From Paenibacillus lignilyticus (lineage in GTDB: Bacteria > Bacillota > Bacilli > Paenibacillales > Paenibacillaceae), in contig NZ_JAGKSP010000001.1 in the NCBI RefSeq assembly GCF_017942085.1, positions 806,001 through 870,000 on the forward strand: DNA of 64,000 bases, in the 5' to 3' direction. Made by a program: the position numbers and the translations under genes. Positions 53,007 to 62,708 of the stretch are shown here, piece by piece. Position 1 is the first letter of the stretch, and the number at the start of each line of letters is the position of its first letter. The notes beneath the pieces are model-generated. The model saw only the letters and a program-made list of their open reading frames with translations, did not search any database and was not told the DNA's origin.

Positions 53007-55949
53007 TTAGCCTTTATTGAAATCATAATAAAATTTCGCGCGCTCCCCGAGCATGACCTTATAGATGTCATAGTTCGTATCCATGATCGCTTTCAGATAG
53101 TCCTTGTAAGGGCGATCCGCAACATTGACCAGACCGGAGTTGTAATGCTCGCCTCCTACGCCCTGCCAGTACCTGCCAAGCCCTGCTTGATCCACGTAAT
53201 TGAACACGTGTGCACCGACTACATAAGGCAGCGTGACCGCACCTTCCACGTAATTGCGATAGCGCATTCCCCGTTGGAACTGGTTCACTGCCGAGTTCGG
53301 AAGGAGAGGCGCAAGCCCCTGCTCGCTTGTCCCGTAACCGAATTCGCTGAACAGAATCGGTTTGCCGCCGGATAGATCGTAAATCTTCTTCAACAGATCG
53401 GGTTCGAGCTTATAGGTGTAATAGTTGATGCTGATGACATCCACGTATTTCCCTTCCGCTTTGGCAAGCGCGCTGCTGATTTTCTCATTATGGAACGTTG
53501 TCGTAATCCATCGATCTCCAAGAAGGAGATGGTTCGGATCGTATTTCCGATATGCACGAGATACCGTTCCGAAGAACGTATCCAGATAGTAGTCGAAGAA
53601 GCCTTCCATATCGCGCCATGATTGGGAGGTTGAAACAGGCAGCTCCGCCTCCTTCATCTCGTCGAACGATTTGAATGTCGTCTTCCAATTGGCGTTGAAG
53701 GAGCTGATGGTTTGATATTTATCCTTCAGCCTCTGGACCAATTTCCCTTTCATGGCAGCCGAGCTCGCTTTGAGCTTGGGCACATTCGTATAAAATTTAT
53801 GAAAGTCGTATTCGTTATCGATGAAATAACCGATCAGATTCTTATCGTTTTTGTTTGGCGTGAGCGCATTCTTGAATGCTTTATCGATCTGCTCTGCGGC
53901 ATTCGGAGCAAAGATATCGAATAACGAGAGTCCATTGATTCGAGCCCATGCCATTCCGTTAAGCGGAAGCATTCTCACGTACGGAAGCTTGCCATCCTCG
54001 CCGTATTTCTCGGTCGAATAATTGCCTACGCCGTTAAAGCCCCATTTCGGAAGCCGGGTTACCGCTTCCGAGTAGATCGCATGCTCGGTTGGGAACACGC
54101 CTTTCTTCCGGAAAACATTCGCCACATAGAACGAATAGTTATCCTTGCCGATATAAGCGTTTTTGTTAATGCCTTGATTCGGGAGAACGGATTCGAATTT
54201 CTGCTCCCGACCGGCGATCCGGGTGTAGGTTTCATTGGCCGTCACGCCATTCACGGCTAAGCTGAAATAGAGATTTCCATCCGGCGTCGTCATCACTTTG
54301 CGTTCACCCATTCGCTGGATCGCGAAGTAACCCTTGGCAGCCAAATTGTATTTCTTCGCGCTGCCGGCAAGTCCGCCGTATGGATCGCGGCCTCCCGGCG
54401 GCTTCAGGCTGCCGTAGTAAGCAGCATCTGCCGCCGCATCCGCTGCCAGCTCCTTCTCATCGGTCACTTTACCCGTGAAATTCGCATCCTTCATTTGACC
54501 GAAGCGATCGACAAGGATCTCGCTGCTCGCGTTCACCGTAAACTTGCGAATCGGACTTGGCAGCCAGCCGTCTTTCACCGCGTACGTTTCAAGTACGTTA
54601 TACCCTTGAAGCTGGAGCGGCTTCGAATAATACACGAAATCCGGCCCTTTGTTTAATCGATAGTAAATGCGCGCGCCTTTCGTAATCGAGGTCAATTCGG
54701 TCTTCACCGAAGACTCGCTTCGGGAGGTGGCCAGCTTCACGGAAGCCGTGTTCTGATTAATGACGACCTTCGAAACTTGAGGCGACCAGGCTTTAGAACC
54801 GAGCAGCACGATTTTCAAATACCTCGAATGTTCGGGCAATCCTGAAGCTTCATACGCGTATTGCTGCCAGTTTCCCGTCGGATAGCCGACAGGGTTGATC
54901 GTCACGGGAATTTGCTTGTAGTCTTTTCCGTCCGACGAGACAAACAATCGATGCTCCTCCATCGGATTTCCGGTAAAAAAGCTGCTGTAGACCGTAAACG
55001 ATTGGATGTCGTAACCCGTATGGTACACCATGCTGCCGGGGGCGCTGGTCGTACGCGCGAGCCGGCCTTTGTCGTTATCGAAGTAGCCCGGCTGGTTACT
55101 GGCTACATACAGATTGGCGCGATGGGCGAGCAGCTTGAAATTATCAAGCGGATCGATTAACCCAACCGGCGGCGCCAACTGAGGAGCAGGCACATATCGA
55201 TAAGTCGATACGCCTGTTGCTGCCGACTGGCCCGAACTGGAATGGCCCACAGCTGTTATTTGAAGCAGCAAATTTTGAACGACTGCAATTGGCGAGCTGT
55301 AATGCATGCGAGTCAGCGATGTTCTGGGGTCGCTGCCATCGGTTGTGTAATAGATGGTTTCACCCTTCTCGCCCTGGTTCAGCATAACCATTCGCCCGTA
55401 AGGCACTGTACCCGAAGGCACGCTGGTGTCTGCGCTGGAAGGTCCGTTCAGTACAACCTTCCCGATGGCAGGCGATCTTGCGATACTGGTACCCTGGTAG
55501 ACGACTTTGAGAAACTTCGTGCCTGCCGGGAACTTTCTCGATTCGTACACGATGTTTACCGCTCCGCTGTCTACTTCGTGCATGTCCGGTATGACCTTGA
55601 TATAGGTCACGCCATCTTTGGAAATGTAGAATGCCGGATGGTCATAGGTCTTGCTCCCGTTCGGCTGATAGTATGCGTAAACCGCGAAGGACCGGAGATA
55701 ACCTTCCGCCTTGTACACCATGTTCTCACCTGAAACGCCGCTGCGTTTCACTCGGGTCGGATCCGAGGTTTCACTCGGAGCCTTCGTCAGAAAGAGCGTA
55801 TCGGAATGCTTGTAGACCTGCTTCCAATCTCGCAGATGGTCGATTTCAATCTCATAGTAGGAAAGCGGAGCGGCATCTCCCGTAGCGGATAACGGTATCA
55901 AGCAGCCGAGCAGCCCATATAACAACAGCAATGAAGCATTTTTTCTCAC
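53007..55949 (-). CDS. large secreted glycoside-hydrolase-like protein with duplicated beta-sandwich modules
   Basis: 980 residues. A signal peptide (MRKNASLLLLYG to about TGDAA) is followed by a module made of a beta-sandwich (KAEGYLRSFAVYAYYQ... KFLKVVYQG) and a CHB_HEX-like segment (TIYYTTDGSDPRTS). The pair is then repeated (TGYDIQSFTVYSSFF... RYLKIVLLG; IYYRLNKGPDFVYY). From about residue 530 a TIM-barrel hydrolase domain, similar in style to agarase/GH42-like enzymes, has probable acids in YFIDNEYDFHKF and LFSEFGYGT. The GTG at 55949 has GAGGG eight bases upstream; ATG codons at 55967 and 55964 have no room for a ribosome site. Probably trims or degrades the exopolysaccharide made by the upstream genes. 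Confidence 0.8.
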   Translation of the reverse strand: MRKNASLLLLYGLLGCLIPLSATGDAAPLSYYEIEIDHLRDWKQVYKHSDTLFLTKAPSETSDPTRVKRSGVSGENMVYKAEGYLRSFAVYAYYQPNGSKTYDHPAFYISKDGVTYIKVIPDMHEVDSGAVNIVYESRKFPAGTKFLKVVYQGTSIARSPAIGKVVLNGPSSADTSVPSGTVPYGRMVMLNQGEKGETIYYTTDGSDPRTSLTRMHYSSPIAVVQNLLLQITAVGHSSSGQSAATGVSTYRYVPAPQLAPPVGLIDPLDNFKLLAHRANLYVASNQPGYFDNDKGRLARTTSAPGSMVYHTGYDIQSFTVYSSFFTGNPMEEHRLFVSSDGKDYKQIPVTINPVGYPTGNWQQYAYEASGLPEHSRYLKIVLLGSKAWSPQVSKVVINQNTASVKLATSRSESSVKTELTSITKGARIYYRLNKGPDFVYYSKPLQLQGYNVLETYAVKDGWLPSPIRKFTVNASSEILVDRFGQMKDANFTGKVTDEKELAADAAADAAYYGSLKPPGGRDPYGGLAGSAKKYNLAAKGYFAIQRMGERKVMTTPDGNLYFSLAVNGVTANETYTRIAGREQKFESVLPNQGINKNAYIGKDNYSFYVANVFRKKGVFPTEHAIYSEAVTRLPKWGFNGVGNYSTEKYGEDGKLPYVRMLPLNGMAWARINGLSLFDIFAPNAAEQIDKAFKNALTPNKNDKNLIGYFIDNEYDFHKFYTNVPKLKASSAAMKGKLVQRLKDKYQTISSFNANWKTTFKSFDEMKEAELPVSTSQSWRDMEGFFDYYLDTFFGTVSRAYRKYDPNHLLLGDRWITTTFHNEKISSALAKAEGKYVDVISINYYTYKLEPDLLKKIYDLSGGKPILFSEFGYGTSEQGLAPLLPNSAVNQFQRGMRYRNYVEGAVTLPYVVGAHVFNYVDQAGLGRYWQGVGGEHYNSGLVNVADRPYKDYLKAIMDTNYDIYKVMLGERAKFYYDFNKG

Positions 55950-55970
55950 AATAAAGGCCCTCATCATCCT

Positions 55971-57311
55971 TTAGTAATGTAAAGCCAACACTTCCTCCTT
56001 GACGCCTTGATTCAAGCTGGGGCGGCCGATGGAATAGTAAATGAACGCCGTACCCGCCAAATCCTCTTCTTTGAACACGTTGCGGCCGTCAATCAAAATA
56101 GGCTTTCGCAGTACTGTTTGCAGCTGATTCAGATCCACGTGAATGAATTCGTCCCATTCCGTCAACAGGCAGAGCGCATCTGCATCGGCTGCCGCTTCCA
56201 ATGCTCCTTCGCACCAAACCACGCCGTCCTCGCCGTACATACGGCGGAAGTTCGGAATTGCGATGGGATCGTAAACCTTCACCACAGCCCCGCTGTTCAC
56301 CAGATGCTGAACAATCTCGAGTGCCGGAGATTCCCTCACGTCGTCGGTATTGGGTTTAAAGGATAGTCCCCAGATGGCGATCGTCTTGCCTTGGAGGTTG
56401 CCGTCGAATATCGTTTCAAGTTTACGGATCATTTTGAACCGCTGATCCTGATTGACCTCAACTACCGCACGAAGCAATTTGAATTCGTAATCGACATGGC
56501 CGGCAATTTGGATGAGAGCCCTAGTATCCTTCGGGAAACACGAGCCTCCATAGCCAATGCCCGCTTTCAGAAACGAATGGCCGATCCGGTTGTCGTATCC
56601 CATTCCTTGGGCGACCTGGGTCACGTCTGCGCCTACCTTCTCGCAGATGTTCGCAATCTCGTTAATGAACGAAATTTTCGTAGCGAGAAAAGCATTGGAG
56701 GCATACTTGAGCATCTCGCTGCTGCGAATGTCCGTCATCACGATTTGATCCGTCAGCGGCGCATGCAGCTTGGCCATCGTGTCTGCGGCACTCTGACTGT
56801 CGGCACCAATGACGATCCGGTCCGGATGAAGCGTATCCTGGACGGCCGAACCCTCTCTCAAGAACTCCGGCAGCGAGATGCTGTCGAACCTTTCGCTCGT
56901 CAGGCGGCGAATCCGATCTCGCACGCGTTCGTTCGTGCCGACGGGCACCGTACTCTTCACGGCGATGATCTTATATCCGTTCATCGCTTCCGCAATTTCG
57001 TCGGCAGCCTGATCGATGTAAGACAAATCCGCTTCGCCGTTTGCCAAGGAAGGCGTCCCGACCGCGATAATCACAATATCCGACAGCTGAACCGCGCGAT
57101 GCAGATCGGACGTATAGCTCAGCTTCCCGGCAGCCATATTTTTAAGCGAAAGTTCCTGCAGGTTCGGTTCGTAAATAGGGATAGCTCCGTTTCGCAAAAT
57201 ATCGAGCTTGGCTTGATCCTTGTCTACGCAGATCACTTGATTGCCAAGCTCCGCATAACAAACCCCCGATACAAGCCCGACATAACCAGCACCGATAACC
57301 GTGATGTTCAT
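55971..57311 (-). CDS. ugd: UDP-glucose 6-dehydrogenase
   Basis: 446 residues. Oxidises UDP-glucose to UDP-glucuronate for polysaccharide synthesis. NAD site ITVIGAGYVGL (residues 3-13), catalytic Cys258 in GYGGSCFPKD, and the C-terminal NDP-sugar domain with GLSFKPNTDDVRESP. The ATG at 57311 has AAGGAG nine bases upstream; two TTG codons just before are too close to it. UDP-mannuronate-type dehydrogenases share the fold, but these motifs fit Ugd/TuaD best. Implies an acidic (uronate) exopolysaccharide. Confidence 0.94.
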   Translation of the reverse strand: MNITVIGAGYVGLVSGVCYAELGNQVICVDKDQAKLDILRNGAIPIYEPNLQELSLKNMAAGKLSYTSDLHRAVQLSDIVIIAVGTPSLANGEADLSYIDQAADEIAEAMNGYKIIAVKSTVPVGTNERVRDRIRRLTSERFDSISLPEFLREGSAVQDTLHPDRIVIGADSQSAADTMAKLHAPLTDQIVMTDIRSSEMLKYASNAFLATKISFINEIANICEKVGADVTQVAQGMGYDNRIGHSFLKAGIGYGGSCFPKDTRALIQIAGHVDYEFKLLRAVVEVNQDQRFKMIRKLETIFDGNLQGKTIAIWGLSFKPNTDDVRESPALEIVQHLVNSGAVVKVYDPIAIPNFRRMYGEDGVVWCEGALEAAADADALCLLTEWDEFIHVDLNQLQTVLRKPILIDGRNVFKEEDLAGTAFIYYSIGRPSLNQGVKEEVLALHY

Positions 57312-57368
57312 CTTCAACAACTCCTTCGAATTTTCGGAGAAAACGCAGCAGCGTAAGCATTCGCTTCG

Positions 57369-58739
57369 TTATTTCGTACAGAGCTGCATAATTTCGTTCC
57401 AATCATGTTCAAGCCTTACAATGTCCTCTTCAATCAGCTGCGAACCGGTTTGGATTTCGATGATTTCGATATCCGCCAGCGCACGCAGGCTATGTCTGTT
57501 TTCCTTCGGAATCAGGAGGACGTCCCCGGTAGTGATGGAGAATCGCTTGCCGTTAAGCACCATTTCCCCATGTCCGGCAACCACCGTCCATACCTCGTCC
57601 CGAAGACTATGGTATTGGTAGCTCAGATTGCTTCCCTCGGAAATGAAGATCCGCTTGGTCAGCACTTCCCGGCCATCCGGATAAGTCACATAATCGAGCA
57701 CCCGATAGCGTCCCCAGCGCCGCTCTTCGTACATTGGGCGCTGCTCCGAGTGTTTCATGACATCCTTGATCTGCGGACTTGAAGCTTTGTCTGCAACAAG
57801 AATGCCGTCCGGACTCGCCGCAACAATGACATCGGACAAGCCGAGCAGTGTAATCGGAACTTCCAGCTCGTTAATGACATGGGTATTAATTGAATCTGCC
57901 GTAATAATGCCTTTGCCGATCAGAGAGGTTTCGATTTCCTCCGTCAACGTATTCCATGTGCCAAGATCCTTCCAGGACCCATCATATTGAATGGCAGCTA
58001 TCCGATTCGCTTTCTCCACCACTTTGTAGTCGAAGCTGATCTTCGGCAGCTTGCTGTACTGCTTCAACATTTCTTCGTACTGGATCGGCAGCCCGTTCAC
58101 GATCAGTATGTTAATGATCAGATCCAATTTGAATGCGAAAACACCGCAATTCCACAGCGCATCCTGACGAATCATCTCTACAGCCTCTTCTTCGCGAGGT
58201 TTCTCGCGGAAGCTCTGAACATCCATGAACGTTTGAGCAGCGTCGCCGCTTTGCTTCGGAATGATATACCCGTATTTCTCAGATGGATAAGTCGGTTTAA
58301 CCCCCATCAGCGCTAAGTCGGCATCGGAGCTGGCAAGCACCTGCTCTAACTCTTTCAGCTTCTCGAAGAAGCCGATCTCAACGAAGGGATCTACCGGCAT
58401 GACGACAATCGCTTCGTCAAGACTCACGCCTTCGACCGAATAGAGATAGGTGGCTGCAAGCGCGATCGCGGGAAATGTGTCTCTTCGCTCCGGCTCGACG
58501 ATCAAGTTGATTTCATTCCCAAGCTGACTTTGAATCATCTCTACCTGAGGTTTGCTCGTCGTGACATAGGCATGATTCTGCAAATCGGCTTCACCGATCT
58601 GTCCCCAGACTCGTTGTATCATGGACTCCAAACGGTCATCGTCTTTTTTCAAGATTTTCAAAAACTGTTTCGACCGGGCGTCATTCGACAACGGCCACAG
58701 CCGTTTCCCCGATCCTCCCGAAAGCAATACGACTTTCAT
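57369..58739 (-). CDS. manC: mannose-1-phosphate guanylyltransferase, type II with cupin domain
   Basis: 456 residues. N-terminal nucleotidyltransferase (VVLLSGGSGKRLWPLSN, with the pyrophosphorylase GGxGxRLxPLS signature; FREKP) and a C-terminal cupin (SYQYHSLRDEVWTVVAGHGE, ending RHSLRA) as in bifunctional AlgA/ManC proteins. Supplies GDP-mannose to the polysaccharide cluster. AAAGGAGG lies directly upstream of the ATG. Whether the cupin is active as mannose-6-phosphate isomerase is not clear from sequence. Confidence 0.93.
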   Translation of the reverse strand: MKVVLLSGGSGKRLWPLSNDARSKQFLKILKKDDDRLESMIQRVWGQIGEADLQNHAYVTTSKPQVEMIQSQLGNEINLIVEPERRDTFPAIALAATYLYSVEGVSLDEAIVVMPVDPFVEIGFFEKLKELEQVLASSDADLALMGVKPTYPSEKYGYIIPKQSGDAAQTFMDVQSFREKPREEEAVEMIRQDALWNCGVFAFKLDLIINILIVNGLPIQYEEMLKQYSKLPKISFDYKVVEKANRIAAIQYDGSWKDLGTWNTLTEEIETSLIGKGIITADSINTHVINELEVPITLLGLSDVIVAASPDGILVADKASSPQIKDVMKHSEQRPMYEERRWGRYRVLDYVTYPDGREVLTKRIFISEGSNLSYQYHSLRDEVWTVVAGHGEMVLNGKRFSITTGDVLLIPKENRHSLRALADIEIIEIQTGSQLIEEDIVRLEHDWNEIMQLCTK

Positions 58740-58756
58740 GATATACCTCCTTTAAT

Positions 58757-58816
58757 AGGGAGTTTGACGGAGTCAAACTCTCTCTGCTATAAGTTTGACG
58801 AGAGTCAAACTCTCTC
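58757..58816. repeat. tandem copies of a 30-base palindromic unit
   Basis: Two neighbouring units, each GAGTTTGAC...GTCAAACTCTCTCTGC (58760-58787 and 58792-58818 approximately). The second runs into the last codons of the pyruvyltransferase gene (stop at 58805-58807). Each unit can form a hairpin between that gene and manC. Confidence 0.75.
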
Positions 58817-59770
58817 TGCGCTAGTCTGCTGCGCCAATAGTTTCGCTGACGTTATTCCATTCGTCCAAGTGCGATAGTAGCTGGAATTCTTTCCGTAGGA
58901 GTTGTCCAGCAGAATATTCGGCTTATCCATGAGACAAGACAGAATATGTCCATGAAGCCTTGAGGTCTGCACTTTCTTGTATTTACTAAACCGGTTAACG
59001 GCTTTGTTCACCAGATAGTCGGTGTATTTGCCCCAGATCATGCTTACAGGCAATTTGCCGTTGCTTGCTGCGGACATTTTGAAAATCGCGCGAATGGATT
59101 TCTGCTCAAATCCGCTGAACAGCGTCGCCCAATCCAGATAGTCGCCTTGGCCTGAAGCTTCAAGCCGCTCCTGCTCCGCCGTCTTCTCGATGTCAATGCG
59201 AAGGAAACAAAGCAATTCCTTATCCGGGTTCGTATGGCTCCGAATCGGCCATAATTGATGCGCCATATCCGGGGACAGGTAGACATGGCAGGTCTTGAAT
59301 TTGACGGCAGCCATCTCTTGCGAGTAGGTGTCGCGAACATAGAGATGCAAGTCCTTATGCTGATTGAAGATACTTGCCGTCCGGTTGAATTCCGCCTCGC
59401 TCTTGTAGAAAATCGTCTGCGGCAGCATGACTACCCGATGGCCGGGATAGTCGGAAACGACTTGCTCGCGCAGCCTCTGGTGAGCCGGATACAGATCACC
59501 GAAGTTCCCGCCGCCATGCAGCACGATAATATGATCCTGCGGAATCTTCACGCCGCTTGGGAAATCAAGCACGCTGTAACGCGCCATAACGCGAATATGA
59601 TTATCTTTGAAGAACGCTTCAGTGCCTTTCATGATCAACAGATCTCCGCCATTACCATGAACCGGATAATCGAGGTAATAGATCTTGGAATGCGGCGGAA
59701 TCACCTGCAAAATCTGCCGAAGCCGGTCCTTGAGCTCATCCATCGGATGAGCAAACTGTACGCTTTCCAT
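58805..59770 (-). CDS. polysaccharide pyruvyl transferase-family protein
   Basis: 321 residues. GT-B-like pyruvyltransferase pattern: LDYPVHGNGGDLLIMKGTEA near residue 35, VLHGGGNFGDLYPAHQ, MLPQTIFYKS, YVRDTYS and the C-terminal TSRLHGHILSCLMDKPN. Adds a pyruvate ketal to a sugar residue, which gives the polymer negative charge. GGAGGAG lies nine bases before the ATG. Its last codons read into a short repeat. Confidence 0.92.
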   Translation of the reverse strand: MESVQFAHPMDELKDRLRQILQVIPPHSKIYYLDYPVHGNGGDLLIMKGTEAFFKDNHIRVMARYSVLDFPSGVKIPQDHIIVLHGGGNFGDLYPAHQRLREQVVSDYPGHRVVMLPQTIFYKSEAEFNRTASIFNQHKDLHLYVRDTYSQEMAAVKFKTCHVYLSPDMAHQLWPIRSHTNPDKELLCFLRIDIEKTAEQERLEASGQGDYLDWATLFSGFEQKSIRAIFKMSAASNGKLPVSMIWGKYTDYLVNKAVNRFSKYKKVQTSRLHGHILSCLMDKPNILLDNSYGKNSSYYRTWTNGITSAKLLAQQTSAERV

Positions 59771-59809
59771 TCATCCGTCTCCTCCGTGTCTCTTCTCTCT
59801 CTCTCTCGG

Positions 59810-59872
59810 GCTTGTTCAAAAAGGGAGTGCTGCAGGGTTCAGGGATGTGCTCTCCGCGCTTTTTGAACAAGC
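59810..59872. terminator. long hairpin between acetyltransferase and pyruvyltransferase genes
   Basis: A 14-bp outer stem (59810-59823 with 59859-59872) around a 35-base loop that can pair further. The loop holds the element shared with 49631-49665. Beside it lies a (CT)n tract at about 59790-59808. It may reduce read-through after the acetyltransferase gene. Confidence 0.55.
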
Positions 59873-59876
59873 TCCG

Positions 59877-60428
59877 TCACTTGGTCCACTTCACGTTCTT
59901 CTTGATGGGCTTCGCGGGGACGCCTGCGACAAGCGTGTGGGCTGGCACGTCTCTCGACACAACCGACCCTGCAGCCACAACTGCGCCTTCCCCGATCGTG
60001 ACCCCTTTCAGAATAATCGCCTTATTGCCGATCCAGACACGATTGCCGATGATTGTCGGCTTGGTCGCCAAGCTGCCCTCCATGCTGTGATAGTCCGTAT
60101 CCATAATGGTGACATCCCACGAGATGGCGCAGTGACTGCCGATTGTTACCTGCTTCTTGCATCTGATTTCGGTTCTACGATTAATGAACGTATGGTCGCC
60201 GATTTCAATGACAGCCTCGTTGGAATCCAAGTAAAATCCGGCATGCTTGTGCAGGATGACGTAGTCGCCGATGAAGAGCTTGGCTCGTTTGGCCTTCGAC
60301 ACCGTCATGCTTCCGCCTACCCGCAGCAGCTTCCCGCATTGATCGACATGCCTCCGAAAGAACGCACCGAGCAATACGCGATACCCGAATTTGAAGTAAT
60401 CCTTGATGCTTCTGTTGCTTATGTTCAT
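59877..60428 (-). CDS. hexapeptide-repeat acyltransferase (LbH family)
   Basis: 183 residues. Left-handed beta-helix repeats run from about residue 50 ([14 protein letters not shown]..., [33 protein letters not shown]) to [44 protein letters not shown] carries the catalytic His of the maltose O-acetyltransferase-like group. Probably O-acetylates the exopolysaccharide repeat unit. The ribosome site AGGAAGG is somewhat far (12 bases) from the ATG. Confidence 0.93.
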   Translation of the reverse strand: MNISNRSIKDYFKFGYRVLLGAFFRRHVDQCGKLLRVGGSMTVSKAKRAKLFIGDYVILHKHAGFYLDSNEAVIEIGDHTFINRRTEIRCKKQVTIGSHCAISWDVTIMDTDYHSMEGSLATKPTIIGNRVWIGNKAIILKGVTIGEGAVVAAGSVVSRDVPAHTLVAGVPAKPIKKNVKWTK

Positions 60429-60446
60429 GCCGGTGTTGCCGCCTTC

Positions 60447-61787
60447 CTAAGTTTGCATTCTTCGCGAGAGGTGCTCGTATAGAAAGCGCAGATCACTTTT
60501 GTCATACAAAATGCCGAGAATGCGAACCTTGAACACGATCCTCATCGCTGCGATCGTAATCAGAATGCGGATAACCGCGCCGAGCAGCAAAGCAATTGCG
60601 ATGCCGTTCAAGCCATACAGCGGTGTAAGGATGAAAAACAACCCGACCGTGATGGCCAGCGCGATCGCTTGCCGCATCGCTACCAATCCGGGGCGTCCCA
60701 TCGCGTTGAAGGAAGAGGCGAGAATCCATGAACCTCCGCCGATGATGCATTCGAGGGACAGCAGGTAGAACGCCGTGCCGGCTTCCAGAAACTGCTCCCC
60801 GTACAAGAGGCCCAGCAAATAATGGCCGATGAGCATTCCCGGAATAACCGCGATGGTCATGAGCAGGAAGGACAGCCGGAAGGCTCTGCCGACGGAAGCG
60901 ATGATTTTGTCCTGACTAAGCCCCGTCACCTTCGGAAAAATAACGTTCGAAATGGCCGTCTGCACGACATTGAATACACGAGATAACGTATAAACAACCG
61001 TATAGAGCCCGAAATCCCTCGGTGTTAGCAGCGTTAAAATAATCAGCTTGTCGCACTGTGAATACAGCGTGCCGAGCAGCTCTACGCCGAATACTCGTCC
61101 ACCGTAGCCAAACAGCGTCCCCAGCACGATACGGTCCGAAAATCTGCGCAGCCAGTTGAACGATAATTCATGCCGCAGCCGGTACAGCGCCCAGAAGATG
61201 ACCATTAAGCTCGTACCGAAGAATATGAGTGCGGCGCCGTGCAGCGATAATTTGCCGATCGCCCACAAAACCAGCAGTCCCAGCAGATTGCTAAGCGGAA
61301 CGTATAAGCGCAGTCCGTTATACAGCACGAATTTATCCATGCTTTGCGTGAGTGCCGTCAGCAGATTGACAGCCAGCAGCATCGGCAGTGTCAAGATCGT
61401 GTACCACTGGGCTGTCCGAATGACGTCATCCGGATAGTTTCCGAGCCAGACGGGCAGGCCGATCCAGGCAATCGTGCCGACAAGCACACTGACCGGCACC
61501 TGGAACATGAATCCTGCTCGAATGTACTCCGCCGCTTTCCCCGCATGAATCTTCATGTTGTAAATAAGGGAGGTAGGTAGCCCGAATGAGACAAGCCCTG
61601 CCAGCAAAGTCGGCCAGAACAGAATAGCCGAGAACATCCCTTTCCCCTCGACGCCGAACAATCGTGCGGTCACGATGGAGGTTAAGGTGCTTAACACCAT
61701 AATGAGCAGATTGGCGACGCTGGTATGCAGGATCGTTTGGAATACGCTGCGGCCTGCTCCCGCCCTTGTAGCAGCTAGTTGATTCAT
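60447..61787 (-). CDS. oligosaccharide flippase (Wzx/MATE-like)
   Basis: 446 residues with 12-14 predicted transmembrane helices. The N-terminal segment ANLLIMVLSTLTSIVTARLF, then GVEGKGMFSAILFWPTLL, is typical of the polysaccharide_synt family. It translocates lipid-linked repeat units across the membrane. Located between glycosyltransferases and modifying enzymes, as in Wzx/Wzy clusters. No Wzy polymerase is inside the window; it would be expected beyond the right edge. Confidence 0.92.
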   Translation of the reverse strand: MNQLAATRAGAGRSVFQTILHTSVANLLIMVLSTLTSIVTARLFGVEGKGMFSAILFWPTLLAGLVSFGLPTSLIYNMKIHAGKAAEYIRAGFMFQVPVSVLVGTIAWIGLPVWLGNYPDDVIRTAQWYTILTLPMLLAVNLLTALTQSMDKFVLYNGLRLYVPLSNLLGLLVLWAIGKLSLHGAALIFFGTSLMVIFWALYRLRHELSFNWLRRFSDRIVLGTLFGYGGRVFGVELLGTLYSQCDKLIILTLLTPRDFGLYTVVYTLSRVFNVVQTAISNVIFPKVTGLSQDKIIASVGRAFRLSFLLMTIAVIPGMLIGHYLLGLLYGEQFLEAGTAFYLLSLECIIGGGSWILASSFNAMGRPGLVAMRQAIALAITVGLFFILTPLYGLNGIAIALLLGAVIRILITIAAMRIVFKVRILGILYDKSDLRFLYEHLSRRMQT

Positions 61788-61808
61788 GATTCAAAACATC
61801 CTCAAAGG

Positions 61809-62708
61809 TTAGATTCGCTTCAGCTGGTAGCTTCGCAGCACGCCGCTGATCAATCCGTTGTTATAAATGATCTTGCTGACATTACGGAATATCCGCCGTT
61901 TATCGAACAGGAACAAGATCGTCAGCACGAGAAAGATCGGCAGTTTCACGAGCGATTTCATGATGATCCCCGTTTTTTGCTTCGAGGACACCGCGCTGCT
62001 TACCCCTTGCCAATAAATGCGCCGCAGCAGCCATTTCCGGCTGATCCGGCTTCGCGGAATCTTGTGCAGCACGGAAGCATGGGGCGTGTAGTAGACCGCA
62101 TACCGCGTACGAATACGCGCAATCAGCTCAGCCTCTTCACTGGAGAGCAAATTGCTTCCCACTCTGCCGAGATCCTCGCGGAAGGCATTCATCGTATCGA
62201 ATACCGACTTGCGGAAAGCAACATTGGCTCCGAACGGAATCGCCGGCTCCTTCATCTCCACAATGTCATCCGAATAATCCAAAATGCTGTAGAGGGAATG
62301 GTTATCCCGGGACAGCCACCTTGGCGGGCTGCCTTCCCATGCGGGCTCGATTTTACCGCCGACACAGCCGATTCGCGGATTCCCGTCGAACAAGTCAATG
62401 ATGCCGGCAAGCCAGTCCTTCGATGCCTTCGCATCGTCATCCAGGAAGAGAATGATCTCGCCTCTTGCCTCGCGGATCGCACGATTCCGGGCGACGGATA
62501 AACCAAGTCGTTCCTCATACACGTAGCGGACCTGAATATCGACCATATTCCGGAAGTCCAGTACCGTTTGTTTGGTATGATCGGTGGATCGATTGTCGAT
62601 CACGATGACCTCGAAAGGTTGTTTGTAGCTTTGCTGCAGCAGGCTGAGCAGCGCTTCCTTCACATCTGCTGCCCGATTATGTGTACAAATGGCTATCGTT
62701 GCTTTCAT
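61809..62708 (-). CDS. glycosyltransferase family 2
   Basis: 299 residues. GT-A fold: ATIAICTHNRAADVKEAL at the start, VIVIDNRSTDHT, and the D-x-D region ILFLDDDAKASKDW. A C-terminal hydrophobic segment (LPIFLVLTILFLF, about residues 255-270) may anchor it to the membrane. It overlaps the next glycosyltransferase by four bases. Adds one sugar to the lipid-linked repeat; donor unknown. Confidence 0.94.
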   Translation of the reverse strand: MKATIAICTHNRAADVKEALLSLLQQSYKQPFEVIVIDNRSTDHTKQTVLDFRNMVDIQVRYVYEERLGLSVARNRAIREARGEIILFLDDDAKASKDWLAGIIDLFDGNPRIGCVGGKIEPAWEGSPPRWLSRDNHSLYSILDYSDDIVEMKEPAIPFGANVAFRKSVFDTMNAFREDLGRVGSNLLSSEEAELIARIRTRYAVYYTPHASVLHKIPRSRISRKWLLRRIYWQGVSSAVSSKQKTGIIMKSLVKLPIFLVLTILFLFDKRRIFRNVSKIIYNNGLISGVLRSYQLKRI

